DNA of 43,369 nt, from NCBI GenBank assembly GCA_028820655.1, contig JAPPIK010000030.1, positions 1 through 43,369 of the forward strand, written 5' to 3'. The position numbers were made by a program, and so were the translations under genes. Of the stretch, positions 33,892 through 42,574 are shown one piece after another (the first letter of the stretch is position 1; the number at the start of each line of letters is the position of its first letter). Below the pieces are notes generated by a model. It did no database searches. It was not told the origin of the DNA and was given only the letters and a program-made list of their open reading frames with translations. This stretch comes from Candidatus Poribacteria bacterium (GTDB taxonomy: Bacteria; Poribacteria; WGA-4E; JAJDTR01).

Positions 33892-35703
33892 TTAATCATC
33901 ACCTACGCCCACTTCAGCCGTAACAGTCGCGCGTTCCGCTTTTTTCTTGTCACCCCACAATCCGATCCAGAAAATGAAACCTACCAACGCAAAGAAAATC
34001 ACCATAATGACGGCTATGACATTCACGGCGTCTCCAAGCAGGGGTGTGAACGCATCGGGCGAGGTGTCGGGCATCACGCCAAAAATGTGCCAGTTCTCGC
34101 GAAGTCCGGAACGCGCATACCCCATCAATCCCATCAAAGAGGTGAAGGTGATCGCGAGAAGAATCAGAACGTACTGCGAGCGGTCGGTCATCTGTCCCCA
34201 GTTGATATCGTTTGAACGCATTGCTTTTCGATACATTACCAGGTCGGTGACCGTGACCGCAATCATGACCGCCAATGCAATCAATACTTGGACCGGGGTC
34301 AGCACGTTGACCCGGAAGTCACTTTCTACTTTGAATCCGGCAAGACCGATGGCGATAATCGCGGCGACAGCAAGTCCAAGAACGGCTGCGATACTAATGT
34401 TACCAATTTTCCTCCAGCCCACCGTCGGAGCTTTGCCCGATCTCCGATAGAAAAGAAAACTAAGAAAGGTGGCTAATATGATGATATTGACAGCAGTGTT
34501 TTTTGCCGTCATCAAACCGAAGAATCCCACGAGCGGGTGATTTGTGCCTCCCATAGCCGCCATCTCTTTCGGGGACATGATCAATGTGCGCGGCGTCATC
34601 CAGATCGCTACACAGAGCACGATAATAGCAATCATGTATGGCCGGTAGCGCGCGTAAATCTCACCGCCTTTGATGCGTGTCATGCCGGACCAAAGGTAGT
34701 AGTTCGCTCCGATGAACAGCACGCCAATCATGACCGCCTGAATGATGAACAACCACGAAAAGAGGCTACCCATCATGTTGATGCCCATCGTATTGTTGAA
34801 CATATAAATCTCGCGCCCCAGCCAGTATCCGGCGAATGGCAACGGGATTAGCCCGCACAGTGCGATAAAGTTGCCCGTATATCCCATCCAATCGTAATGT
34901 GCCCTGTCTTCTTTTGTCTTGGCAACCAGAAAACGAAACGCGGAATAGGCTCCCACGATTGCACCGCCGAAAGCTATATTCCCGATGAGCCGGTGAATGT
35001 TGACGGGCATCCAGGTGTAGTTGTTTACCGCCTGCCATAGCGTACCGATGAACTCACCCGTTTCTTCGTCATGAAGTGCAATCGGCTTGTGATCCGGCCC
35101 CATAATGGCTGGGCTTGTTTGGTACGTCAGCCACGCGTTGGACACGAACATAATTGCAGTACCGAACACATTTAGAAGCACACCGAGGAATAGGTGCCAC
35201 ATCTTTGAGACTGCCCCCTGCATGCGATCCCATCCATAGGAGTAAAGATAAAGCGTAAATGTCTCTCCAAAGAATAGGATGACGTAGAAAATCATGGTTG
35301 GGCCAAATATGCCGGTGAGCCTGTTCATCACCTGGGGATAACACCAGATAAGAACAAACACCAACACTCCACCCAAAAGGGCAGTTGTCGAGAACGCGCC
35401 CATGCAGAGTTTGATGAACTCCTGCGCCATCTTGTCGTATCGTTTGTCTTTCGTCCTCATGCCGACAAACTCAATGACGACAGCGAACATCGGCACACCG
35501 AGGATGAATGATCCGAACAACAGGTGCAATTGGGCAGCAATCCAAGCGGCGCTGCGACTCCCAATCTTCGGGAAGGGTCGGTAGTCCACGTCTGTCGCGT
35601 CCTGTTGGGCAAAGGCAGGCGCAATCGCCAACACAGCGTAAATCACGAGCAGCCCAAGATAAAAATACAACCTATTTTTCGAGTCGGCGGATATGCAGCG
35701 CAT
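33892..35703 (-). CDS. Cytochrome bd oxidase-like subunit I
   Basis: 603 residues, about fourteen hydrophobic helices, beginning with a signal-like segment ending 'AIAPAFAQ'. CydA-like histidines are visible: H60 in 'AQLHLLFGSFILGVP', H170 in 'KMWHLFLGVLLN', H237 in 'VNIHRLIGNIAFGG', with E147 in 'FFGETFTLYLY'. The quinol-binding Q-loop of true CydA is not recognisable, and there is no subunit II (CydB) in the window. Similar bd-like proteins are encoded near multiheme cytochromes in Nitrospira-type genomes and may accept electrons from cytochrome c. The gene follows a cupredoxin-like gene by 74 bases. Confidence 0.88.
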   Translation of the reverse strand: MRCISADSKNRLYFYLGLLVIYAVLAIAPAFAQQDATDVDYRPFPKIGSRSAAWIAAQLHLLFGSFILGVPMFAVVIEFVGMRTKDKRYDKMAQEFIKLCMGAFSTTALLGGVLVFVLIWCYPQVMNRLTGIFGPTMIFYVILFFGETFTLYLYSYGWDRMQGAVSKMWHLFLGVLLNVFGTAIMFVSNAWLTYQTSPAIMGPDHKPIALHDEETGEFIGTLWQAVNNYTWMPVNIHRLIGNIAFGGAIVGAYSAFRFLVAKTKEDRAHYDWMGYTGNFIALCGLIPLPFAGYWLGREIYMFNNTMGINMMGSLFSWLFIIQAVMIGVLFIGANYYLWSGMTRIKGGEIYARYRPYMIAIIVLCVAIWMTPRTLIMSPKEMAAMGGTNHPLVGFFGLMTAKNTAVNIIILATFLSFLFYRRSGKAPTVGWRKIGNISIAAVLGLAVAAIIAIGLAGFKVESDFRVNVLTPVQVLIALAVMIAVTVTDLVMYRKAMRSNDINWGQMTDRSQYVLILLAITFTSLMGLMGYARSGLRENWHIFGVMPDTSPDAFTPLLGDAVNVIAVIMVIFFALVGFIFWIGLWGDKKKAERATVTAEVGVGDD

Positions 35704-35777
35704 GATTTTGGTGGTTTGCAGCTTAAACGGCTCTATTGGAAAGATTTTGCTCCGATTCGCGGCGATGACTCATCAAG

Positions 35778-36542
35778 CTACTTCGCACTTTTCTTCCTGA
35801 AATCGGCGTTTGTGAAGTTGATCTTGAGTTCTCCGGTCGCGGCAACTTCCACCGCTTTGGCTTTAGTCGTGCCAAGTTCCTCGTGCCACGCTTGGATTCG
35901 ATATTTGCCTGCGGGGACATCTTTGATTGAGTATCCGCCGGTGTCGCTTGACGCTTCATAACTATCGGAACCGATCCATTTGTCGTTGCTGTCCTTGTAC
36001 CCCGTCACGGCATAATAATCGTTGTCCGCCACAAAGATATATCCCGTCATCCAATTGTGGATGTCACACGTGAACTTAATGGCTTCGCGTTTTTCCAGCT
36101 TCAAAGGCAGCGCTTTTCCGGGACCGGGTATCTGCCAATTCGGCGCTTCATTCTTTTTGGCGTGAGAATGGACGTTGTGAGCCACCGGATCACTGGATTG
36201 CACGTCAACCGTGGTACCGGCGGTAACGACCAAGACATGTGGTACGTACAAGCAATCTATTTGATCCATCACCGGATTCTTGGCTGGGGTTGTCGGCGTT
36301 GCCCCGCGTGCACGGAGGTAAACAACAACGTTCTTAATCCCTTTTCCTTTGGAAACTACAAGCGCCTCAGATTTGGCGCTCTTGAGAGAGTCAATGCAGT
36401 GTTGATCTTTTGATACTGTCAATTTTGGGCGCGCGGGGGCGTCTCCATCGTACATCACTGTACCGGTAATGGTGCCGGCATATGTCAGAGATGCCGCGAA
36501 GATGAAGATACTCAGCGTTGTCAGGGGCATTACGGTTTTCAT
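35778..36542 (-). CDS. Periplasmic cupredoxin-like protein (paralogue of 27999-28787)
   Basis: 254 residues with a signal peptide (about 1-22). Candidate copper ligands H122, C159, H162 and M165 ('VAHNVHSH', 'TCDIHNWM') match those of the paralogue, and the C-terminal 'TGGYSIKDVPAGKYRIQAWH' is the same carboxypeptidase-regulatory-like unit. AAAGGA precedes the ATG at 36542. It flanks the bd-like gene on one side as its paralogue flanks the EB_dh cytochrome on the other side, suggesting distinct partners. Confidence 0.85.
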   Translation of the reverse strand: MKTVMPLTTLSIFIFAASLTYAGTITGTVMYDGDAPARPKLTVSKDQHCIDSLKSAKSEALVVSKGKGIKNVVVYLRARGATPTTPAKNPVMDQIDCLYVPHVLVVTAGTTVDVQSSDPVAHNVHSHAKKNEAPNWQIPGPGKALPLKLEKREAIKFTCDIHNWMTGYIFVADNDYYAVTGYKDSNDKWIGSDSYEASSDTGGYSIKDVPAGKYRIQAWHEELGTTKAKAVEVAATGELKINFTNADFRKKSAK

Positions 36543-36778
36543 CGCTTTATTGTCCTTTCATTACTTCGATTTTCCTGCGATATGCATTAGCTGATTTTTC
36601 TCGTTCTCACAAATCGTTTGTATGATAGCACGCTGCAAAAAGGAGAATCAAGAATTTAAGATTCAACCTCACGGATATCCGTGACCGGGACGAACACATG
36701 CCAAGCCTGCCTTGGTAGATGTGTGTCAATGATCACCAGAAGGTGCAAATATGCGCCGGTTTGGTCAAGTGAGGTTCG
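36543..36778. other. Non-coding spacer with palindrome
   Basis: Between the cupredoxin-like gene and the binding-protein remnant. It contains the 16-bp palindrome at 36669-36684 and no credible frame. Together with 36779-37001 this makes a 459-base stretch without an intact gene. Confidence 0.7.
36669..36684. repeat. 16-bp palindrome TCACGGATATCCGTGA, copy 1
   Basis: Perfect palindrome, preceded by CC and followed by C. The same 16 bases occur at 43208-43223 with the same immediate flanks (CC before, C after for the first base), so they belong to one repeat family. Confidence 0.85.
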
Positions 36779-36967
36779 CTATAAGACCTCAAGTTGGCCG
36801 TTCTTCGCGATGAGTACAGCTTGAGCGTGAACCGCGTCTCCATTGGCCTCAAGAGTGAATTTTCCCAAAACTGGGTCGAGATTTTTAATTTCGGCTAGCT
36901 CGTCCCGGATTGCTGTCGGGTTGGTTGACTGGGCATTCGCAATCGCATTAACCAGAATATGGGGGTA
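36779..36967 (-). pseudogene. C-terminal remnant of a branched-chain amino-acid binding protein
   Basis: Reading the minus strand from 36967 to the TAG at 36779 gives 62 residues: 'LVNAIANAQSTNPTAIRDEL', then 'AEIKNLDPVLGKFTLEANGD', then 'AVHAQAVLIAKNGQLEVL'. This is the characteristic C-terminus of LivK/Peripla_BP_6 proteins. An in-frame stop sits just before it and no start is available, so it is the tail of a lost gene. The usual length is 370-400 residues. No branched-chain transporter genes are nearby. Confidence 0.65.
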
Positions 36968-37001
36968 TTATCCCGATACTTGGACTTATGTAGATTGTTG
37001 A

Positions 37002-37373
37002 TTAATCATGTACCGGCGTAGGGCGGAAGTTTTCTTTTATGAAGGTGAGAATTTCCGACTGCTCTTCATGCGTCAGATAATAAAAAAATGCCGGCATGTC
37101 ATCCTTGCCGGCATCAATACTATGGATAAGTTGGTTGTCGCTGCGGTTCTCCCATAGATCCGCTTCCGTCAAATCCGCGGGCTCCAATTTTTTGAATCTT
37201 CCGATTCGTCCGTTGCCTTCGCCATGGGGGCCATGACAGCCGGCACAAAACCTAGCGTAATTGTATTCAACTTTGGAGCCGTATCGAGTGCTTGGATCTA
37301 CTACTCGACAGATCCAAATCAACCAACTCATGCTAGCTGCAAACATCCCAACGATGATGAGTAGATGTCGCAT
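37002..37373 (-). CDS. Monoheme cytochrome c
   Basis: 123 residues with an N-terminal signal anchor (about 4-22) and one heme site, C43-AGCH ('FCAGCHGPHGEGNG'), and a distal methionine in 'DDMPAFFYYL'. The C-terminal 'EEQSEILTFIKENF' helix is standard. It starts 13 bases after the octaheme gene stop and was probably part of that transcript. A likely soluble-side electron acceptor of the Rieske/b complex. Confidence 0.9.
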   Translation of the reverse strand: MRHLLIIVGMFAASMSWLIWICRVVDPSTRYGSKVEYNYARFCAGCHGPHGEGNGRIGRFKKLEPADLTEADLWENRSDNQLIHSIDAGKDDMPAFFYYLTHEEQSEILTFIKENFRPTPVHD

Positions 37374-37386
37374 GACTACTCCAAAA

Positions 37387-40300
37387 TCACTTGGCTAACG
37401 AGAGAAGGTAGTCCCTGACGAGTCGAATCTGTTTCTCAGCGTCACCGTTAGCGTACCCTTCGACAGGTTGGTATTCACCGCCGATATTTGGCCAAGCTTG
37501 GGGCATCGCGGTTCCCGGTTGGAAGGATTGCGGTTCTTTGAGCCATTCGATGATCCAGTCCGATTTCAGACGGGATTTGGCCAAAGCAAGGTCGGGACGT
37601 CCGGTCTTATTGCTTCCGGCTGGAATCGCTTCGCCCTGCCCCGGATGGCACGATATGCATTCAAGTGCATCAAATATCTGTTTGCCTACTCTCAAGTCGG
37701 CGCGTGAAGCCGTTTCCAAAGCGATTGTTTTGTACGGGAAAGGCTCATCGGACAGCGACGAGAAGTATTTTATAAGCGCTGTCGCCTCGCTGTCTGAAAA
37801 ACCAAAGGTCGGCATCCGGACTTTGAGCCCGTACCGAATCGGACTCGGATTCTTTAAGAATTCAAACAACCAGTCGGGGTAGACTTTTGCACCTTGAGCT
37901 TGCAGCGTCGGCGGGGCGAACTGTTTTGCTTGAATTTGGTCCAACCCTTCATGCGCCGCGACGATGTCTATATACGTGCCGCCCTTACCTTCAATCTCAT
38001 GGCAACTCGTGCAGTTATACTTCTTCGCCAATCGACGGCCGGCATCGATCTGCCACGTTCGTTCGCTCGGTTGATACATGTAACTGACGGGATACTTTGT
38101 CGGCTGAAAACTCTTCAGAAGAACTGCCAATGCACGGGCATCTTCTTCGTCAATCGGAAAGACCGGCATCCGGGAAACTATTCGGCGCGTTTGGTAGCGC
38201 CGAGGATTCGTGATTTTGCCAATTGTCCAACCGTGCCAACTATGCTCAATGCCGACAGTGTCTCCAAAATCGAACTCCTCGGTGGTTTTGGCTCCAAACT
38301 CTCCAAGATCGGCTCCCACCTTCGATTCTCTTTCAAAACCGGGGATGCTATGACAACCGTAGCAACCATAGCTTCGGACCAGCTTTTCGCCTTCCGCGGG
38401 ATCGCTCACCGCGTGCTGATATTCGCTCTCCGCCGTGAAAACGGCCGCTGATCCTTTCAACGACATCAGGTACGCCACGGCGTTGTCTACTTCGGATTCC
38501 GTTAGGCGTAAGCTTGGCATGGCTGTGTCGGGATCGTAGGATTTCGGATCGCTTATCCACTGACGAAGGAAATTCGGTGTAACCTTGCTCCCGACGTTGT
38601 CCAACTCCGGCGCGAAATCACTCCCTAGGCCACCCACCGAATGACACGCCAGGCATCCGACCGATTTGACCACTTCCTCCCCGGCGGCAATCGCACGAGC
38701 GGAGGTCGAGTACGTGTTTTCAATCTCTTCAATCGAGGAATCGCGCATCTGCGCAAGGTATTGGGCAATCGATTTGACTTCGTCCACTACCTTTTCCACC
38801 GCATCGTCGCTGTATGCAAATTCAGTCCCGTCGTCTCCCTGAACAATAATTCCGCCCGCAGTTTTGGTGACCACACCGGTGCGTTTGTTCCCGTTCTTGA
38901 AATACACGAGTTGAGTCATCTTTGGATTTGGGAAGAAATTCGGCATCTTGGTGTTAACCAAATGGGCACTTGGATTCTTGACCCAACTCTCAAGCCATTC
39001 AATCCCATACACTTTGCTTCCAATCTTGGCTAGCGACGGACCAACTTTATCAATGTTGTCGAGAGCGGAGTAGCCTTCGACGGCATGACAACCGTGACAT
39101 CCGAGGTCCTCGAAGAGTGCCATTCCCTCGGTAAGATGCGGCGCGTAATCTCGTGATTCCCCGGTTTGCGGCGAAACCGCATCCAACATCATCACTCCAT
39201 CATGGCATCGGCGGCAATTTGATTCCATATAACCCCGCAGTTCGGGAGACGACCTGCCGGTATGTTCATCCAATCCAAGTACAGGGGTTAGCCAATATTC
39301 ATGATGTGTGAGTGCGTGCGCGGCTTTCGATGTCAGAGCTTGGCCCTGTCCACCGTGGCAAGGAGTACAGCCGAATCTTTCCGCCGGGTGTTTACCGAGC
39401 AGAACATCGCGGTGCGGGTGCGTCCTCAGCGACGGATTGTATCCTGTTTCATAGGCAATCTCCACGACATCGGCAAAGATATCGGGATCGGTGAAGGTCA
39501 GGAGTCCGTCTTCGTTTAACTGGTAGCTATCCTCTTCGGCTTCCTTTTCGTCGATCAGGACGGATTCGCTGCCAACTTTAACCAACGGGTGCGCCAACTG
39601 AATCGAGAGAGTGTTTTCTCCGTCTCCTTCTATCTCTTCGAAGGTCTCGTTACCGAAACTATCATAGCCACTCTTGTCTACCGCAAAGTGACAAGTGGCG
39701 CACCGATCCGCCGTGAAATCGAAATCCTCCATGTAATATTGGACTATCGTACGCGTTTTGGAGAACGGGCTTTCCATCAGACTTCCCAGAAAGGTCTTAT
39801 TGTGCTTTAGGGAGTGAAGTTTTTCGTCAATTCGTGCCACTGCATCATGTTTTGCTCGATCCGCTGCAAGAGATTCCACCTGCTCCTGAACCGTGTGCAC
39901 TTTGTCAGAAATCTCGGAGTTTTCGGGATCATATTTCACGGCAAGAAGATATGCGCTTAAGGCATCCTCGAGATGACCGTTGGTTTCGTAAAAGTCGGCT
40001 AGGGCTTGATAAGTCCGTGACGATTTGAGTTCGGCATCTATCACAGCTCGCGTTAAAGGGCCTTCAATCGCCGATTCGAGTCCATCCAGTTTCTTCTTCC
40101 ATTTTTCGACGGAAGATTCATCCGCACTAGAGGTCTCATGTCCCTTGGCTACATGCAGTGCATGTTGATACTTGTAATTTATCGCGTCGGATTCACTCTG
40201 AATGAATTTGCGCTCCTGCAACGCTTCTTCACGTTTTACCTCTGCATCCGCCACTGCATTTTTCAGTTCGTTTAGTTTTTTCCCGTCCAGCGCATCCGGT

Positions 40301-40521
40301 TCCGGAATATCGGGTAAATCCTTCGTGGCTCGCTCCAGTTCGATTTTTGTCTTGTCATATTCGTACTGATAAAACTCCTGCTGAATACCCTTCCACGGGC
40401 GCCTCGTAATTGCTTCGCTCCAGAATCCCCATATTGTCACTAGACCCAGTAAAGCGGAGAGGATAAAGAATAAGACTGCGTAGGATTTCTCTTCTACAGG
40501 GATATCTTTTTTGTTCCTCAC
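37387..40521 (-). CDS. Octaheme membrane cytochrome c with coiled-coil/TPR domain
   Basis: 1044 residues. One N-terminal helix (about 15-35) anchors the protein; residues 50-240 are coiled coil with one TPR-like unit ('RTYQALADFYETNGHLEDAL'). Eight CxxCH sites follow: C274, C385, C436, C475, C623, C720, C837 and C955. Several heme domains have the class I layout, with methionines in 'TKMPNFF', 'TAMPSLRL', 'SRMPVFP', 'VRMPTFG' and 'TAMPQAWP'. Residues 535-580 resemble one beta unit of the type tripled in the 32267-33787 protein. It lies directly behind the split cytochrome b genes, so it probably replaces cytochrome c1/f in that complex. Start GTG at 40521 with AAGGAG 12 bases upstream. Confidence 0.93.
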   Translation of the reverse strand: MRNKKDIPVEEKSYAVLFFILSALLGLVTIWGFWSEAITRRPWKGIQQEFYQYEYDKTKIELERATKDLPDIPEPDALDGKKLNELKNAVADAEVKREEALQERKFIQSESDAINYKYQHALHVAKGHETSSADESSVEKWKKKLDGLESAIEGPLTRAVIDAELKSSRTYQALADFYETNGHLEDALSAYLLAVKYDPENSEISDKVHTVQEQVESLAADRAKHDAVARIDEKLHSLKHNKTFLGSLMESPFSKTRTIVQYYMEDFDFTADRCATCHFAVDKSGYDSFGNETFEEIEGDGENTLSIQLAHPLVKVGSESVLIDEKEAEEDSYQLNEDGLLTFTDPDIFADVVEIAYETGYNPSLRTHPHRDVLLGKHPAERFGCTPCHGGQGQALTSKAAHALTHHEYWLTPVLGLDEHTGRSSPELRGYMESNCRRCHDGVMMLDAVSPQTGESRDYAPHLTEGMALFEDLGCHGCHAVEGYSALDNIDKVGPSLAKIGSKVYGIEWLESWVKNPSAHLVNTKMPNFFPNPKMTQLVYFKNGNKRTGVVTKTAGGIIVQGDDGTEFAYSDDAVEKVVDEVKSIAQYLAQMRDSSIEEIENTYSTSARAIAAGEEVVKSVGCLACHSVGGLGSDFAPELDNVGSKVTPNFLRQWISDPKSYDPDTAMPSLRLTESEVDNAVAYLMSLKGSAAVFTAESEYQHAVSDPAEGEKLVRSYGCYGCHSIPGFERESKVGADLGEFGAKTTEEFDFGDTVGIEHSWHGWTIGKITNPRRYQTRRIVSRMPVFPIDEEDARALAVLLKSFQPTKYPVSYMYQPSERTWQIDAGRRLAKKYNCTSCHEIEGKGGTYIDIVAAHEGLDQIQAKQFAPPTLQAQGAKVYPDWLFEFLKNPSPIRYGLKVRMPTFGFSDSEATALIKYFSSLSDEPFPYKTIALETASRADLRVGKQIFDALECISCHPGQGEAIPAGSNKTGRPDLALAKSRLKSDWIIEWLKEPQSFQPGTAMPQAWPNIGGEYQPVEGYANGDAEKQIRLVRDYLLSLAK

Positions 40522-40622
40522 AATCCCAATTGACTCCTTAACTTATGTCAATCAACAAACCGTTAGCTGCAGGAAATGTGGATGGTCATGAATAAACGGT
40601 GTATTACACGTTACGAAACACA

Positions 40623-41489
40623 CTAGATATTGAACCACGGGGAAACCCAAATATATTTGATATTCCACACCCACCGGAGAATCATCTTGATTGGAAGAGA
40701 GAGCATTGTCAAAAAAAGGAACGACACGACAATGTAACGTACCAATCCCAACTCTTGAAGAAACTCACTGGTCCGCACTTTCCATAGATAGAAGATGGGG
40801 CCCAAAGCAAAATAGCCGGCAACCACGACAAAACCAAATACATTTGCGGTAAGTACGTCGCGAATGCCAAACTTATATGACAGGTTGACGTTTGTCAGGG
40901 GCACGACTTTGTGGGGATCCCAATATTTCCATGGGGCGAAGAAATTCCAACCTGGACCTCGTAGAAATGTACCGACTACCATTAGAGTAATCCACAGGAT
41001 GATAAAGCCGAAACAGAATGTCGCGATTGCAAACGGGCGCTCCTTGAGCGTGTAATAGCCTTTCCCTTTTGGATTGATGTCAACATAAGGGATGGCAATC
41101 AAGCCTACGATAATCAAACCCGGCAACACGACGCCTGCAATCCACGGGTCAAAATACACCAGCATCTCTTGTAACGCGAGGAAATACCACGGGGCTTTGG
41201 AGGGATTGGGGGTCTTTGTGGGGTCGCTCGGTTCTTCTAGCGGCGCATCAATGGTAATCGACCAAACGGCGAGGATAAGAAGTATGATGATAGCACATAT
41301 GAATTCATTGCGGCAGAGGTAGGGCCAAACGTAAACTTTGTCTTTGAGTGACGCTTCAGCCGGTGTTCCGGCCAGGTCGTTATTGCGGCCTTGGCTAAAC
41401 GAAAGCCACATGAAGTATGGTAACAAAAATATGATTGCAAGGATCGGGACATTATCGGGTTTCGTAATAAGAATTATGAGATGTTCCAT
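40623..41489 (-). CDS. Cytochrome b C-terminal (subunit IV-like) protein
   Basis: 288 residues with seven or so helices. The quinol-site loop reads 'SKAPWYFLALQEML' (97-110): the proline and WY are present, but the glutamate of the usual PEWY motif is replaced by proline. The last three helices are an extension beyond plant subunit IV. It pairs with the cytochrome b N-terminal half encoded 185 bases upstream. GAGGT lies about 12 bases before the ATG. The intergenic 185 bases include a hairpin (ACGCC/GGCGT, 41614-41630) without T-run. Confidence 0.93.
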   Translation of the reverse strand: MEHLIILITKPDNVPILAIIFLLPYFMWLSFSQGRNNDLAGTPAEASLKDKVYVWPYLCRNEFICAIIILLILAVWSITIDAPLEEPSDPTKTPNPSKAPWYFLALQEMLVYFDPWIAGVVLPGLIIVGLIAIPYVDINPKGKGYYTLKERPFAIATFCFGFIILWITLMVVGTFLRGPGWNFFAPWKYWDPHKVVPLTNVNLSYKFGIRDVLTANVFGFVVVAGYFALGPIFYLWKVRTSEFLQELGLVRYIVVSFLFLTMLSLPIKMILRWVWNIKYIWVSPWFNI

Positions 41490-41674
41490 AAATTACAGAT
41501 TACCTCTAAAGGTTTGACCTAACGGAAAAGTAAGATACTACATCACGCCAAGAAACTCCCAAACGGCAACTTTACATGATTGGGTTATATTCTGATTTCA
41601 TATAGTCTGACGGACGCCATTTTCGGGCGTTTGCATTGGAATCAAAACCAAACCAGATTGTCATTTTGTTGAAA

Positions 41675-42445
41675 CTACAGAGGACCTGAGATTCCGCCGT
41701 CTTTACGAACCCGCCAAAAATGCAATGCCATCAGTACACTCGCGAGCAACGGCACTGCGACACAATGCAGAATATAAAACCGCAAGAGTGTCGAAGGGCC
41801 TACGATTGTGCCACCCAAGAGCGCAAATCGAACATCGTTTTCTTGAGTGATGTCTTGAGGGTGGAATGGCCCCTCATGACCCAAGACCGGGGTTGCCCGC
41901 GCCATATTTGTGCCTACCGTGACCGCCCAGAATGCGAGTTGGTCCCATGGAAGCAGGTAACCCGTGAAGCTGAGAAATAGAGTAACAACCAGCAGTATGA
42001 CCCCAACGCCCCAATTGAACTCGCGCGGTTTCTTATAAGACCCGGTCAGAAAAACGCGGAACATGTGAAGCATGACGGCGATAACCATGCCGTGCGCCGC
42101 CCAGCGATGCATGTTGCGCAACAACATTCCAAACGGGATATCAAACTCCAGATATTGCACGTCTCGAAAAGCATATTCTGCGGTTGGGCGATAGTAAAAC
42201 ATGAGCAAGACCCCGGTAACCGCGGTGACAAGAAACATCAAAAAGGTGATTCCGCCCATGCACCATGTAAAACGGAAGTTGATTCCGTGGCGTGGAACGC
42301 GCGGCGGGTGCAGATGCAGCCATACATTCTGAAGGACTTGCAGCGTGTACCGCCGTCCCGTATTCTCGTAACCGTGGCGGAACATCGACCGCCAAATTTG
42401 AGAATTAACAATCTTTTCCTTGAGTCCGTTTCGTTTTTCGTTCAT
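41675..42445 (-). CDS. Cytochrome b6-type N-terminal subunit
   Basis: About 256 residues, four helices. Heme b ligands H113/H127 ('MHRWAAHGMVIAVMLHMF') and H227/H242 are spaced 14 and 15 residues apart, the b6f-type spacing. C62 in 'FTWCMGGITF' aligns with the cysteine that covalently binds heme c_i in b6f and Bacillus-type complexes, and 'MFYYRPTAEYAF' is also b6-like. The start is uncertain: ATG at 42445 or at 42484 (13 residues longer); neither has a good ribosome-binding site. It forms the quinone-reducing side of the complex with the Rieske protein and the subunit IV-like protein. Confidence 0.93.
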   Translation of the reverse strand: MNEKRNGLKEKIVNSQIWRSMFRHGYENTGRRYTLQVLQNVWLHLHPPRVPRHGINFRFTWCMGGITFLMFLVTAVTGVLLMFYYRPTAEYAFRDVQYLEFDIPFGMLLRNMHRWAAHGMVIAVMLHMFRVFLTGSYKKPREFNWGVGVILLVVTLFLSFTGYLLPWDQLAFWAVTVGTNMARATPVLGHEGPFHPQDITQENDVRFALLGGTIVGPSTLLRFYILHCVAVPLLASVLMALHFWRVRKDGGISGPL

Positions 42446-42574
42446 AAAATAAAGTGCGGTTGACCCCATGAGCCCGCGACACATTCAATGTATTTGCTCA
42501 TTTCGTGGGGCGGGTCGGCTCCTTTCTCACGGTACAATAGTACTATTGTGGAAGTTGTAACACCACAAACTCAG

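Noticed and set aside
37387-40521. Hydroxylamine oxidoreductase-type octaheme protein
   Set aside because: Heme domains are mostly class I-like with methionine ligands, and the HAO cross-link tyrosine/active-site arrangement is not recognisable.
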